In this document: piece by piece, positions 13,600-32,683 of the stretch
How positions within the stretch are numbered: position 1 is the stretch's first letter
How the letters are laid out: the number at the start of each line of letters is the position of its first letter
Assembly: GCF_014805685.1 (NCBI RefSeq)
Contig: NC_060896.1
Coordinates: forward strand, 11,782,389-11,846,388
Source of the DNA: Silurus meridionalis
Taxonomy: Eukaryota > Chordata > Actinopteri > Siluriformes > Siluridae
DNA: 64,000 bases
Direction: 5' to 3'
Program-made: the position numbers and the translations under genes
The notes under the pieces: model-generated
Told to the model about the DNA's origin: nothing
Database searches by the model: none
The model's input: only the letters and a program-made list of their open reading frames with translations

Positions 13600-14420
13600 A
13601 GAGAACTCTCTTTTTCGGAGAGTTGCACAAAACCGACAACAGACGCACACGTTTATATGGTGTACTCGAACGCTATTATCAGTGAATAAACTTACGGTAA
13701 CAGTAAGAAGAAAATACGTAAACTACGCATTTCCAGCAAACACGATCCACTCAAACTTACGGGAGACTCAGTGAGCTCCCGGCGGAGATCTAACGACTTC
13801 TCTCAAACCAGTGATCCACTTCGAGAAATACAACTCCCTCTAAACTTGTCACTTGAGTAAAATGCGTCTCTTCCGCAGTCAAATTGCGACAATACAATCA
13901 AGTCTCAATCCCAAAATCCACACAACCGAGTTACACCAGCTCTTACCGACTGAACTCACTCGCTAACTCGGAGCACAGCGGCCAAGTTTGAAAAAAAAAA
14001 ATGGCTTCTTCTTCTTCTCCGAGTCTCCCAAACTCCAGACGAGTCAGTACGCTAAAAGCGAAATGTAATGTCCGCGAAATACAACGGTACGTTATAAGAT
14101 CAAAGTAAATAAAGCGGGGGTAAAAAACGATCAATACGCAAATACTTAAAATTATACCGAATATATTCGATTTTGTTTACGAAACTAGTTTGAATGGCGA
14201 ACGCTACTCCTCCCACCTACAACAAACGTGCTCACAGTGTTCCCGCGACCGTTGGTCAAATGACTCACTGTCGACCAATCAGAGTGCGGCTCGAAGTTTG
14301 AATGATGGGCGGCTCCAGAGCGTCGACGTCATCGCCTGTGGGGTTTTGCAACCTGGTCGGAGAGGGGCGCTCGTGTCGACTGGCGCGAAAGCCGCGCTTT
14401 GATCTCTCTCTAATCTCGTT
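13600..14420 (-). promoter_or_regulatory. wee1 5' UTR and CpG-rich promoter region
   Basis: CpG-rich sequence upstream of the wee1 start. Visible elements are a CCAAT box at 14275-14279, an AP-1 site TGACTCA at 14261-14267, a Myb-like CCGTTGG at about 14249-14255, and two TTTGAA words near 14192 and 14297 that resemble the CHR element of cell-cycle genes. The transcription start is not directly visible. Confidence 0.5.
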
Positions 14421-14687
14421 TCTACAGAACGATCTTTCTTTCATTGTTATGGAAATTTAAGTTAGGATTAGGTAAATTTGTGCTTTTTACTTTTATAACA
14501 TTTTACGTAGGGAAACCTAACTCATCCTGTCCACACAGAACATCCTTATAATTACTTAATATAGTAATACAGCTAATCAATATGATCCTGGTGTTGAAAC
14601 GTCACTATAAAGTCAGGCCTTTCACTCAGATGTTAGGACACGTTTATAAATGATGTTTATTAGGGTCTAGCGCCTCCCCAGATTAGC

Positions 14688-14820
14688 CACGTGGGTTTTG
14701 TCGTGAGTGTCTCCACTATTAAAAGGAACAACACTACCAACTTGTTACACGTTTATTAAAATGTGTCAAATAAAACATTAAAATAAAATTGATTCTATAA
14801 TCTTTTAAAGCAAACACGTG
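14688..14820. promoter_or_regulatory. Two canonical CACGTG E-boxes upstream of wee1
   Basis: CACGTG occurs at 14688-14693 and at 14815-14820, about 1.1-1.2 kb upstream of the wee1 start codon. The mouse Wee1 promoter is a known CLOCK/BMAL1 target acting through E-boxes, so these are plausible clock sites. Their use is inferred. Confidence 0.45.
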
Positions 14821-15116
14821 GCTACAAAGCTTTCCAGAATCTGGATGTGTAGAAAAAGTGTATACAGAGTATATATAGAGTATTTCTATACGGTTAAAAA
14901 GAAGTGACATGAGGTAGAGAATGAGCACAACACGCCAAAACACTGAATGCATATTTGTTTTCCTAGTGTATTATTAAAACTTTTTTTTTTCCTGGAATGT
15001 TGTTTTTTCATTTTTTTGAACACTCATGAAATCTAATTGCTGGTGCCAGCAGGATACTTAAAGAGAGGGCAAGTAACATGTGCTGGTCCTAAACCAGTAG
15101 TATCTGGTACAAAAAT

Positions 15117-15127
<11 letters not shown>

Positions 15128-15172
<45 letters not shown>
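15128..15172. repeat. (TA)n microsatellite, left of a Tc1 remnant
   Basis: A pure TA run ending at the left end of the Tc1 derivative. A matching short TA run lies at about 15708-15731, so the element sits inside a TA tract. Confidence 0.95.
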
Positions 15173-15173
<1 letters not shown>

Positions 15174-15176
<3 letters not shown>

Positions 15177-15700
15177 TACAGACCAAAAGTTTGGACACAC
15201 CTTCTCATTCAAAGAGTTTTCTCTATTTATTTTCATGACTATGAAAATTGTAGAGTCACACTGAAGGCATCAAGGGCTATTTGACCTAGAAGGAGAGTGA
15301 TGGGGTGCTGCGCCAGATAATCTGGCCTCCACAGTCACCGGACCTGAACCCAATCGAGATGGTTTAGGGGTGAGCTGGACCGCAGAGTGAAGGCAAAAGG
15401 GCCAACAAGTGCCAAGCATCTCCTTCAAGACTGTTGGAAAACCATTTCAGGTGACTACCTCTTGAAGCTCATCAAGAGAATGCCAAGAGTGTGCAAAGCA
15501 GTAATCAAAGCAAAAGGTGGCTACTTTGAAGAACCTAGAATATGACATTTTTTCAGTTGTTTCACACTTTTTTGTTATTTATATAATTCCATATATAATT
15601 CCACGTGTTAATTCATAGTTTTGATGCCTTCAGTGTGAATCTACAATTTTCATAGTCATGAAATTGAATGAGAAGGTGTGTCCAAACTTTTGGTCTGTAC

Positions 15701-15702
<2 letters not shown>
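15174..15702 (+). mobile_element. Non-autonomous Tc1-like element with a transposase remnant
   Basis: The left end CAGTACAGACCAAAAGTTTG and its reverse complement at about 15683-15702 form inverted repeats that extend, with gaps, to roughly 90 bp each. Between them is only the 3' part of a Tc1 transposase gene, including the third-acidic-residue region [11 protein letters not shown] at about 15329-15361. The first two thirds of the gene are gone, so this is an internal-deletion derivative of about 530 bp that could only have moved in trans. Confidence 0.85.
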
Positions 15703-15731
<29 letters not shown>

Positions 15732-16160
15732 TAGTCTATTTCCAAACCATTAACAACAGTGAATGCTTTAAACATTCCAGAGTAGTTATTGAACTTAATA
15801 CACTTTTAACATCAATACACAGTGTCCCCACTGGGCTAAAAACGTAATCTCTCACCAAACAGTAACATGTTCCTCTTAATATATAGGAATAGTTGCCTTT
15901 TGCTCATTGTTCCACATTAACTGTATGTACTGGTCAGCAATGCAGTCATGATGAGCTTGTTATTGTACGGTCCTAGTTATTCTTGAGATTAAGTGTAAAT
16001 TTGTTGTTGTATGTACCAACTTTTTCCAGGGGAAATTTTTTGTTTCACTGTGTTGTTTATATGGTTAGGAGGACAAGAACCCATGTGACTTGAGAAAAAG
16101 CACCACAACCAGGAAACTGCATACCTGCATGATAGGCAGTGTGTATAAAATGGCAGGTAT
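15732..16160. other. Spacer upstream of wee1, downstream of znf143
   Basis: AT-rich sequence between the Tc1 remnant and the inferred znf143 polyadenylation site. I see nothing identifiable in it. Confidence 0.5.
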
Positions 16161-16181
16161 AAAGAGAATGTTGTTCAATTT

Positions 16182-16188
16182 TCATTTA
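16182..16188 (-). terminator. Candidate znf143 polyadenylation signal
   Basis: AATAAA on the minus strand, about 250 bp beyond the znf143 stop codon. This is an ordinary position for a short 3' UTR. Confidence 0.55.
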
Positions 16189-16436
16189 TTAAGATCCTAA
16201 AAAGTCAAGTATTCAATAGAAGAATCAAATACATATTTACAGCAAAAACTCCAGTTTCAAAACATTATGTACATAAATCCACACAAAAATATATTCAATT
16301 CAGTCCTCTTCAAACAGAGCAATCATGATGCTAGCAAATTTTTTTGGATACTTGACTTTCTCAGTTGTTCACTGCAAGCACATGCATGCGCACGAACATC
16401 CGGCACACACATGGTGCCTTAATTGAAGGTCATGCT

Positions 16437-21802
<5,366 letters not shown>

Positions 21803-23430
21803 GGTCTATCTGTAAAAAGCATCCAGTCAACCCTTTTACATTTGGGACAGTGAAACAGGCTGGTAATGTCTGATAAACAAGCCGTCTGTGGTGTAAAGGT
21901 GTGCCGATGTCCATTTGAAATTTAGTTATGAGCAACAAGGTTGTGAGGGCAATGTGGTGTACACTGGAAGTACAATTAAGTGACTTCTGTTCATATTAAA
22001 TGTGCAAAGTATATTTGATTGGAAAAAACAAAGGCACTGTGATTAGCATTGCCATTTAGTCCACAGTTCTGCCCTGGGTTACTTTATGTATTGAGTTTCC
22101 AATAAAGATGTTATCCTACTGTTGAAATACATGCATGTAAACAGTTGTCTATGCTAACAAGCCATAGGCGTGACTGTGTTTGTGAATGTCTGTACATCCA
22201 ATAAAGTGATGGTTTTTCAGCATAATCTGGGGGGATATTTGCCCATCTTGAGCCTTGCCAGTGTTCGGTTCAGGATTCCATATTTAGGTAAAGCAATTAA
22301 TTAATAGGAATTAGCAAAGACCAAATAAATAGCAAATATATCAATGAGAAAGATTTCTATCGTGGAAATCAACATCCTACAAAATTACATTTTTTTTTTT
22401 TACTCAGTTTCTGAACTGATACATTCAGTAACAGGTCTATGAGGTGGAAATGACAGCTTTCCTGGAATTAGGAAACTGTCCCTCTTTTAACCCAAATCTG
22501 ACATTTTGTCAAGGTTAAGGACCAGTTATCTAGTCAGGTAATACAACTACATAACTATCGCAAGAAACCAATACCTGCACTTATATCGAAACGACTAATA
22601 TCGAACTTACACCTGCACTTATATCGATACATGCACGCGTATATTTTCTTAGAGGGACCACTAAACCAAGTCAAATGTCATGACAAGACTATTTGAGTTT
22701 CTGAAAGTTAGATATGTATGATTATTATAGACCAGACGAAAATTTAACTATTCATTAGAACTCCGTATCCTTATATAAATCCCGAGACTGCATTAACGCC
22801 AAGTACGCGCCTTTCCTAGCTAGCTAACCACTTTAGCCTCATGTGAAACATCATCCGGTTAAACGTTTTTAGCTACAAAACACAGCAACTACAATGCTGT
22901 GAAATTAAATCGTTTGTTAAGATGCGTTTTTTAACAGCGGAAAACATGTCGAAATTAAAAGGTTAATAAAACAGACCGCAGTCCCTGTCTGGCTAATTAG
23001 TGACCAGCTAGCTAGCTATGCTAGTTTGACATGTTAGCAAATAAGCTAAAAGGTCCAGGTTTTAGACATTTACGAGAAATTTACGTTTTATTCGGTGTTA
23101 TATCGATGTGTTCTCCTGTATAAGACATATTAACGCTGTTTTTAAATGTATGCTATATTTCTAAATTATATATAAATAAAAATGCTGTAAGCAAGCGCTA
23201 GCTCCGCTCAGTTGAAGAACCACAACAGGAAGGTTAACATCGTTGCAACGGATAAGAACACTGCGTTCAACCGCCTCTAATAAATAAAACATCGTTTCCT
23301 GATGCGTTTGAATTGTTTCTTTATTGAAAACAAGCTTTTCCCGGATGCTCCACGACATTTCCATCGGCGCCTTCTCCCTCTCCTCGGCGTCTGAGGAAAT
23401 AAGGCACACTGGGTAAAAAAAAAAAACACA
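21803..23430. other. Probable first intron and 5' region of znf143
   Basis: The znf143 start codon is preceded at 21810-21811 by a splice acceptor (TTTTTACAG on the minus strand), so a non-coding exon must lie to the right. Between them I see AT-rich sequence and a duplicated CACTTATATCGA word at about 22580-22630, and no coding exon. Confidence 0.5.
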
Positions 23431-23443
23431 TTTATATACTAAC

Positions 23444-23660
23444 CTCCAAAAATTTTCCAACAATCCCTCCGTGCGACCGCCATGCATCAGGGCAGGAAAC
23501 GCTCTGCAGAGAACACAACCCCGGAACATGAATAACCATACGATGCTCGTCGATAAGGCGGGATGTAGTCCTACATTCGATCATTCGTTTGGCTCTCGGA
23601 GACTTCGAGCCGTTATCCTCGCATTCCGATTGGCTAGAAATATGTTAACGCTTCGATTCT
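23444..23660 (-). promoter_or_regulatory. Candidate znf143 non-coding first exon and promoter
   Basis: On the minus strand a CCAAT box (AGCCAATCG, about 23626-23635) lies ahead of a stretch ending at a good donor (GAG then GTTAGT) after 23444. Joining this donor to the acceptor at 21809 gives a short 5' UTR with upstream ATGs at 23529, 23487 and 23483. The exon is inferred from splice signals only. A second acceptor-like site (CCTCAG) lies at about 23394, so other splice forms are possible. Confidence 0.35.
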
Positions 23661-23989
23661 AAAGATTATTCAGAGTCAGGGGCACCATGAGAACGCCGTG
23701 TTGGGCTCTCTGTCGCGTTGTGAGCGATTTATATAGACGAGCGTCATCTAGGCACGCAAGGAGAACATGCTTTACTTTCCGACGAGTCCAGGAGACTGTT
23801 AACCCGCGCTTTCACCTTTGCAAGAGTGACATTTTTTGGTAGTTCTTGGTGAAAACCAGAAAGTTGTTCATGTTCTAAACGCGTGTTGGCGGCCATTTTG
23901 GATCGAATGTCGGTCATAAAGCAGTGAGGTTGTATGGGCAATGCAGTGCACACGGGGAATTCCGTGTACAGGGTGTTCACTTGCATTAA

Positions 23990-24186
23990 ATGTGTGTAGA
24001 GATTGTAGCCGACTACTTAATGAACCAAATACTTTATATTTATAGTATAAATATGAATAAAATATAAATATTTAACTGTGGTAAACATTCTGTAAACAAG
24101 TCGCTAGAATTATTATTAATAGGTAGTACTTCCAATTACAATTACCTGTAATCTAATATTAATGAGTGTTTATTGAGTGTAATACT

Positions 24187-24233
<47 letters not shown>

Positions 24234-24960
24234 TTTCCTGAAGGTGTCATTTAAGGCTTGGGTGCTTCCAAGTATTTTACCAAAAGTATGTGGGCACCTG
24301 ATCATCACACCCATCCCAGTCCAAAACTATGGACCTAGATGAACATGCTCTTACAATATTAAGTCAACACTTTGAAGAAAGCTTACATACAGTCAGGATG
24401 TGATGTTCAGTGGTCCATATATTTTTGTTCTTATAATATTTAAAGTTGTCCAAACTCTTCATTTCTTGTGTTTTGCACGAACGGCATATTTCAAAGGACC
24501 GGAAGCTATTATAAGTTGCTTTGAATGAATTGCATTAATGGACTATGCCAAAATCTAGCAATATTTTTAATCGCTACAGACAATTTTGACACGTTTCCCT
24601 TTCACTTAAAATATAACAGAAGTGGAATTGAATATCTGTTTATTGCCAGCTGACTGGTAAGTGCAAAGTGGCTGCATTTTACCAGTGCTCTAGTGTTTTA
24701 ATGTAAGGATCACATTTTTTATTTATTTAAAACTTAATTCGCAATAATGAGATGATTGTGCCAATTGCAACGACTTCCATTCTTTCCTAGATCAATTCAA
24801 AAAATCGAGGGGGAAAAATATTAATAATGTAATGTATACTTTTTTCTTTAAAAAATTGTGGTCATTATATTCAGTAAATATTCTAAACTTCAATTTAAAT
24901 AAAAATCAACAAAAGTTTGGGCGTCAGATTGTATATTGATAGAAAATCACGTAAGAATTA
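23990..24960. other. Intergenic spacer with (CA)n microsatellite
   Basis: AT-rich spacer. A pure CA tract lies at about 24190-24231. I see no gene in the rest. Confidence 0.6.
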
Positions 24961-24984
24961 CTGTAGTGCTTTCATGACACTTCT

Positions 24985-25990
24985 CTAGTATTGTATGAGG
25001 AAGCCAGATGTGTAAGAGAAGTATATGAGGGTGGTGCAGGACATGTATGAGGACAGTGTGACAGCAGTGAAGTGTGCAGTAGGAACTGGTTTAAGGTGGA
25101 GGTTGGACTGCATCAAGGATTAGCTCTAAGCCCTTTCCTGTTTGCAGTGGAGATGGACAGGTTTACGGGCGAGGTCAGACAGGAGTCTCAGTGGACTATG
25201 ATGTTTGTGGATTATATTGTGATTTGTGGTGAGAGTAGCAAACAGGTTGAGAAGAGCCTGTAGAGGTGGAGGTATGCGCTGGAGAGAAGGGGAATGAAAA
25301 ACAGGAGTAAGACAGTGTCCATGTGTGTGAATGAGAGGGATGGCAGTGGAGGGGTGCGGTTGCAGCGAGAAGAGGTGGAGAAGGTGGAGGAGTTCAGGTA
25401 CCTGGGGTCAACAGTGCAAAGTAATGAAGAGTGTTTTTAGAGAAGTGAAGAAAAGAGTGCAGGCAGGGTGGAGTGGGTGGAGAAGAGTGACAGGAGTGAT
25501 TTGTGATAGAAGAGTATCTGCAAGAGTGAAAGGGAAAGTTTATAGGACTGTGGTGAGACCTGCGATGTTGTTGGTTTAGAGACAGAGGCATTGAGTAAAA
25601 GGCAGGAGGTGGAGCTGGAGCTGGAGGTAGCAGAGCTGAAGATGTTAAGGTTTTTGTTAGGAGTGATGAGGATGGACAGGATTAGAAATAAGTTTATTAG
25701 TCGGACAGCGCATGTAGGACGTTTTGGAGACAAGGTGGGGGAGGCAAAATTGAGAGGGTTTGGACATGTGCAGAGGAGGGACATGACGTATATCGGTAGG
25801 AAAATGTTGAGAATGGAGCCACCAGGATGGAGGAAAAGAGGAAGACCTAAGAGGAGGTTTATGGTTGTGGTGAGGGAAGACATGCAGGTAGTTGCGTTGA
25901 AAGAGGCAGTTGTAGAGGACGGGGGTGTGGAGACGGATCATCCGCTGTGGCGACCCCAATGGGAGAAGCCAAAAGAACAAGAAGAAGCTT
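24985..25990 (+). mobile_element. Decayed RTE-clade LINE, 5'-truncated, reverse transcriptase and 3' end
   Basis: Frames shift several times, but family words follow in order. These are VEVGLHQGLALSPFLFAVEMD, MMFVDYIVICGE (a mutated form of the FADD catalytic motif), [73 protein letters not shown] and WRKRGRPKRRFM. The 3' end runs TGTGGCGACCCCAATGGGAG then AAGAACAAGAAGAAG. It is a dead copy, because the catalytic aspartate pair is broken and stops occur (for example near 25261 and 25579). The subfamily is not resolved; an Expander-like RTE of fish is my best guess. Confidence 0.85.
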
Positions 25991-28990
25991 TGATGACACA
26001 CCTGGGTTTTTCCTCTATTATTTATTTATTTATTTATAATTTTTTTTTTTTACTGTGATTAGGGTAGTATGATGTGTTTGTGTACCTGGTGTACATTTTG
26101 TACATGGTGGTTGCAGTAAGCAGCAAAAATAACACAAGATCACACCTTTTGTGCACCACACTGCTATTTCCTACTACTACGCTCCTACTTTCCTCCTAGT
26201 GGTGTCTGAAAAGATACAGTGATAAGCAGAACATTACAGTGAATGAATGAGATGCTCAGTTGAATCAGACTAACTATTTTTAATTTGTCTTTGCTTTTCA
26301 ACATGGCATTATGATTATCATCAAATCGTTTTAATTATAGAAAGTAGAACTATTTGCTATGACCTAAACTACTAACTATAGTGTACGCACACAGTCAGGC
26401 AAAAAGTGGCCTACTGGAAAAAAAAATTGAAGTCACCTCAGTTTCTGTGGTTGAGGTACAAATAAAAAAAAGGGAGCTGAGGTAAGCAGATGACTAATTC
26501 TGACTGATATTTTGGTAGGCTTGTCAAATTAGCTATTATGCTGAATTACAGACTACCTGTTATGTTAAAATTGTGTTAAAAGATGATCTATATATAATAT
26601 AACAGAATTTACTGCATGACAAACGACAAATTATTTGTTGAGCCTAGTTTTGCAATGTGTAGAAAATCTGCTGAACCCAAGCTAAGTTTTTGGATACCAG
26701 CCATATAAAGTAAAATACTAGTAAATAGTAAATACTTCAAGTCTAAAAGTATTTTTTTAAACAACATCACATTCTCCAGAGGAAGAGGTTGGACCAGATT
26801 GAACAACTGCAACATGAAACCACCAGGCATTCATACGGTTCACACAGCGTACCTGGTTACAAAGCAACTGAGATGGACCTTATTCAAATTGTGTCAGGTG
26901 AACAAAGTACACTATAGTTAACGTTGACATTTGGTTAAAAAACCCCTTTTCAATCTTTCATTTCCTTCCAACTCTGCCTAGTGCTACTGACACTGGCTGT
27001 ACTGTAAATCTAATATCAGTCACCATAGAGAAACTTGGGTAAGTATATTAAAGTGCAGATTTAATGCACAGTGGTTACTGTAGCATTGAGGTTATCAATT
27101 TTACAAGTTATATTTTTGTTTAACAACTTTGCCCAGCTTTAATGGTGTCTCTGTGTCTGTCTTTGAAATTATGGGCCATTTAAACCATCAGGTTTAGACT
27201 TATCCTATAATCATAAACATTTAGATAATTAACTAAATAACTAAAGGATTTATTGGCGATAGTAACCAGGACACTTAATTATGCTGAATTTGTTCTACAT
27301 TGTTAAGGCAAAGATCATCAGCAACAAAATTGAGGATCATTCAAGGTCATTCCAGAACAACCTGCAAATCGTTGGACACATCAAGCTGAGTTTGGGTTTC
27401 TGGGCACACAGAAACAGAGCTTTCATTTAGTGTTGTGAATAAGTTCACGATAACACTGTCCTTACAGATTTTAGCAATTAAGTTCAATCCGTAACCGAAG
27501 TGTACGTTTTGTTCTAGAAAATATCAATGTTTATATCTTTATGCGCATTCAAGTTTCTGAAAGTAAAATATCTCTTTGTTAAGCCATCAGAATGCAAGAC
27601 AACGGATGCACATCAGATTTTAGTATATTTTAAATGCATTGCTGTCTTATTTTACAGCGTGTTATTGACACTGAAAAGCAGATGTTCATTCTTTGAAATT
27701 ATAAGTTTATTTTGTTGGAAAAAGTAATTGTGCCATTTCTGATTTTTTACATTTATGCTCAACATTTTAGTTTCCATGAAATAAGAGAATTCTTTAAATA
27801 TCTATTTTTATCTCATGAAAAGATTTATTTGCAACAAAAATTGGTTCAAATAGCCTGGGGTCATTGTTGAAATCCATCAAGCTGGTGGGCAATTTTTTTA
27901 TTTTTATCCTTTTCAACTTCCTCTATGTAGAAATCGTAATAAAGTTACTAAAGTTAGAACTTAAAGCTCTGCATTTATGTTCAATCTAACTAGATTTTAA
28001 AGTACAATGATGTACATTTTCACTCCATCTATATATCGCTCCTCTGCCTCAGATAATTCTCAAATCAGTCATAACAGATCAACATGTTAACTCTAGTTTA
28101 ACAATCATAGGATCACAGGTAAAGCTTTGTGCATAAGTGGGAAATATGGAAACTTGAGGAAAATACTGTTTATAGATTTTTTTCTTCATGCAAAAATACT
28201 GAAGCCAAAAGCAATTAATCAGTTAAAGCAGACATGTTACTGTTTTATTTCCTTTTTACAAATCATTAAGTTCTTGTTTTAACAAGTTGACATTGCATTT
28301 GGCACCGGCTCATATGATCGGCCTTTCCGGTGTCGGACAGATCATATAGACATGCAGCATTAAACATTTAGCCTTTATGACCTTGAAATAACAGCTAAAA
28401 TCAGGCCTTCTCACATAATATAGTTCAAATGTTTAATAATAATAATAAGTTTAGTTTATATGCACCTTCCTAAACTCACAGAGAAAAATAAAAAAACATG
28501 ACATTCATATTCACATGGACATTTGCCCAGACCAGAACAAAAGCAAATTCAGTTGCATCCAGCAGTTATCTGACATTTAGCAAACAATATAATCCATAAC
28601 AAAGACTGCATAATATTATATAGACAGCTTAAATAGTATAATGATGTAAACCCAGTAAACAGCACATAGAACAGATACACATTGTCACTGGTAATATCTA
28701 GGAGAATAAAAAAGGTTTTGTGCTAAGATTTAAATTCATAGATAGAGGTAGTTTACTTGTCATAACACACACACAGACAAAAGATGAAATCTAAGAACAA
28801 AAAGTAACAATAACATTTGTGACTATTCTCATGTGTTGCTATAGTGGCATGCTTTGTGTTGTGTCACCACTAGATGTCCCACTTTAGTAGCCAGTGCCTC
28901 ACTATAGCAACCATATGACCCAACAAAAGTCCAGTGAACTGCAAACTGGGACGGAATATATGCACTTTCTCAGAAATCTATAAAGGTATG
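25991..28990. other. Spacer upstream of the C11orf16-like gene
   Basis: About 3 kb of AT-rich DNA in which I can identify no coding exon, RNA gene or clear repeat. It may contain 5' exons or the promoter of the C11orf16-like gene. Confidence 0.4.
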
Positions 28991-29012
28991 ATAATTCTTC
29001 TTCATTTTTTAA

Positions 29013-29398
29013 TTGCTTTTTAAATGTTCTTCTAAAAATTGTCTACAATTAAGGAAATACAAAAAAAAGAAAATTATTTCCAGTGCTTTTATTTGCAGAA
29101 TTAGAGCCTCTATGTATCAGCATTCTGACAGTCAAAGTGTCATCCCTGTGCTGCTTGGAAATGACAGGAATATCACATATATACTGGACACTTCTGAGGC
29201 AATGGCTACAGTTCTGGGAAAAGTAAAAAATATGATCATTCAAAGTCTGCTTACTAAGGCGTCTCTCAGAAACTCCCTCTTCAATATCATCAGCATTTCA
29301 TATAAGGTGTCTTGCATTCAGAAAACTAACACTGACATATAATTAATGGGGTCCAAAAACCTTCAACATTATATTTCAAATTGGAAATTAACAATAAT

Positions 29399-29470
<72 letters not shown>

Positions 29471-32400
29471 AAATAATCAGTATCTTAAATATTTACTATT
29501 CCTGAATTTGCTCTACTTTTTAGATCCATTAATGTAAGCAAATATGTGATATTCACCATGTATCTGCTTTGTACAAAAGGCTAGATTTTTCTCATGCCTA
29601 ATCTTTTCAATCTTCAATCTTTTTATGTGTTCAGATGGCACACTAAAGGATTTGATCTAAAGCAAAGTTTGGACAAACCAAATGATAAGAAACACTGAAA
29701 TTCATGTAAATATTTTAGTTTCTTGGTTTTCAGTAATATGATTTGTAATAAAAAATTATGTTAAATTAGATCACTAGTGCTGTCAGATTTTTGGACCCCT
29801 CTGAACATATATAGTTGCCTCTTAAATAAGCAGCTTCATCAAGTATTTCACGCAAATTGCCCGTTCAGCACATTATCTAATCACACATTTATGTATCTCT
29901 CTAGATAACATCATTGTCTGAGCACATGATTCCTTGTGCACCAGATACTGTGTACCAGGCCCTCAGCTGGATCCATACTCTCAGGACAAGCCCTGGAAAT
30001 GACCTCCTTACTGCCCTCATCACAGCATTTTCTGATCCTGCCTGTCAGTCTGTTCACCTAGTGACAAACAGCCTCCCAGACAACCCGGAGCAATGCTTAA
30101 ATGCTTTATCTGCCATCACAGCACGCCCTGTACATACCTTCTACATATCAGAAAAGCCAGATTTGGACAGGAACATTTTGGATTTCCTAAAATGTTTGAC
30201 CTCTGCCACTAAAGGGAGTTGTTACAGACTGTCTCTAAACTCTAATGACTCAGCTGAGCAGGTGAACCCCTCGGTCAGTGTTAGGACAGGAATATTAAAA
30301 TCATCACCTGTTGTATTCTATATGTAGTTGATTTTCAATTCATTAAAATGTTTCTGTAACAGAACAGCACTAATAATAGTATCATCTATATTTCAAATGA
30401 TAATTTCTAGTGTGTCATGGTTTCTCGGTTAACAGCACATTTACAAGGGCTATGGCCGATGCTCTTCAGAATCTGAATCTAATGATCTTCTTCTTCTTCT
30501 TCATTTTTTCGGCTTCTCCAATTAGGGGGTGCCACAGCGGATCATCTGTCTCCACATCCCCCTGTCCTCTACATCTGCCTCTGTCGCACCAGCTACCTGC
30601 ATGTCTTCCTTCACCACATCCATAAACCTCCTCCTTGGTCTTCCTCTTTTCCTCCTTCCTGGTAGCTCCATCCTAAGCATTCTCCTATACCACATGTTCC
30701 TACTTTGCACATGTCCAAACCATCTCAATCTCGCCTCCCTCACCTTGTCTACAAAACGTCCTACATGCGCTGTCCCTCTAATAAACTCATTTCTAATCCT
30801 GTCCATCCTCATCATCCCCAACAAAAAAAACTTCAACATCTTCAGCTCTGCTACCTCCAGCTTCACCTCCTGTCTTTTACTCATTGCCACTGTCTGTAAT
30901 CCATACAACATCGCAGGTCTCACCACAGTCCTATAAACTTTCCCTTTCACTCTCGCAGATACCCTTCTATCACAAATCTAAGTTTAATATACAGATACAA
31001 AATGAGTTTTATTTAACAATGAAAAACCTCTAATCATTGATAACAGTGAGGGTTTGGTAGAGGTGTCATTACTATAAGAGGAAAAACAGAGGTTGATGAA
31101 GTATTGACCTTTTTATTTTAAAAACACAGATGGCAAATGGTATATGTGGTATATGAGGAACAAAACACTTCAGAATGTGCTGTTACTGGAATCATTACAC
31201 CACTGATTGATGATTCATTGAACATTATCCTAAATGCTATTAATATTCATATGTTTTAATCATAATAGGTAGCGCTGTTGCACTCATCAGAACACCAGAC
31301 TCAACATTTTTCATGCTCAGGGGACAGATGTCAGGTCTCATCCAGCAAACCATTTCATCCAGTCTGCATCTCACCATACTGGTATAATCTTTAAATTAAA
31401 AGTCCAGATGTTTAGGGATATTAGCATTATCAGCACAGGATTTAACATGGAAAAAAAATTGTTTCTTCCAGGTGTTCCATGGGAAATCGTTTTAGTGTGA
31501 CACCATGTGTTTTAGGGAAGCTAGCAAGAGGGCAAGAGTTTTTCTCAGGTTGCCGTGTGTTAGCACGAAGAGAGATAGATGGATTCTACTACTTGGGGAC
31601 AATTGTACATCAGCTACAGGTAAAAACTAAAAGTCTAAAGATGTTGCATTTTTAAAAAAAATAACTTTTGTAGTGTCGTTTGTGATAACAACCGAAAAGA
31701 TTTGTGTATTCCAGGACAGAGGAGGACTCTTTATGGTGACTTTTGATACGTGTTTGCCCAAAGATGAAACCATGATGGAAACGGTATCATCTCAGTTAAT
31801 ATGCCAATCTGACATGCTGAATATAACTCAGGCACATACACACAATATAGTGCCAGGAGACACTGTATTAGCTCCCTGGGAACCTCAGATGAACCGATAT
31901 GGACCCGGAAGAGTAGTTTCTGGCATGGAAGTAAGAGATCCTTTAAAGGGTAAGGCAAGGGTTTGAGAAGGTCAAGATGACGTGAGTGTTAATCAAACAG
32001 TTTTCACCAGCAGGATAAAGGTGCTTCCTTTGTTTCAGGTGGAGTGGGAGATGGACTAGTAGTGCTGTTTTGGAATGAAATCAGATCGCACATTCCAAAA
32101 AACCTGGCTGTGTGGATACCTGCTTCTCTCCATGAGCGAATAATAAGGGAACTGCAATCTAATGTGTTCAGAGCAAGCTGCTTAAACCACAGCCACTGTA
32201 ATCACATTAACTGGTCACCAGTCTGCTGCTTAAACCACACAAATCACTATCCTTCAACAACTCCCTCAATGTGCTTTTGCCCAGTCACGAGCTATCCCTT
32301 CTCTAACCAATGTCTGCTCATTAACAATGAATGGAAAGGGCAGGAAATTAAAACTGACCAACTAAAGAAGCTGACAACTTCTCAGGAGATGGACAATGAT

Positions 32401-32609
32401 TTGTCTTCCTTAGACTCAAGTGAAGATGAGAAAGAGGTTGCAAATGAAAAACAGCCAGAGCTAGTGAGTCGCTCAGTGAACACAGAAATATCATGTCTGA
32501 AAAAGGTCCATACTGAGCCACATATTAGACCAACTTGGAGGTATTGGAAAAGAGGATCCCCAGAGCCACACCACAAAAAACCAGGTTAGTGCCAGGCCAT
32601 GGCTACGGT

Positions 32610-32683
<74 letters not shown>

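Noticed and set aside
23161..23529. A 122-codon minus-strand open frame as a protein gene
   Set aside because: It spans a good splice donor and an acceptor-like site, lacks family features and is better explained as a non-coding first exon and intron of znf143.
25591..26058. A 155-codon open frame that looks like a gene
   Set aside because: It is the C-terminal part of an RTE LINE ORF2; the words DRIRN, GRFGDKV and RKRGRPKRRF are family words.
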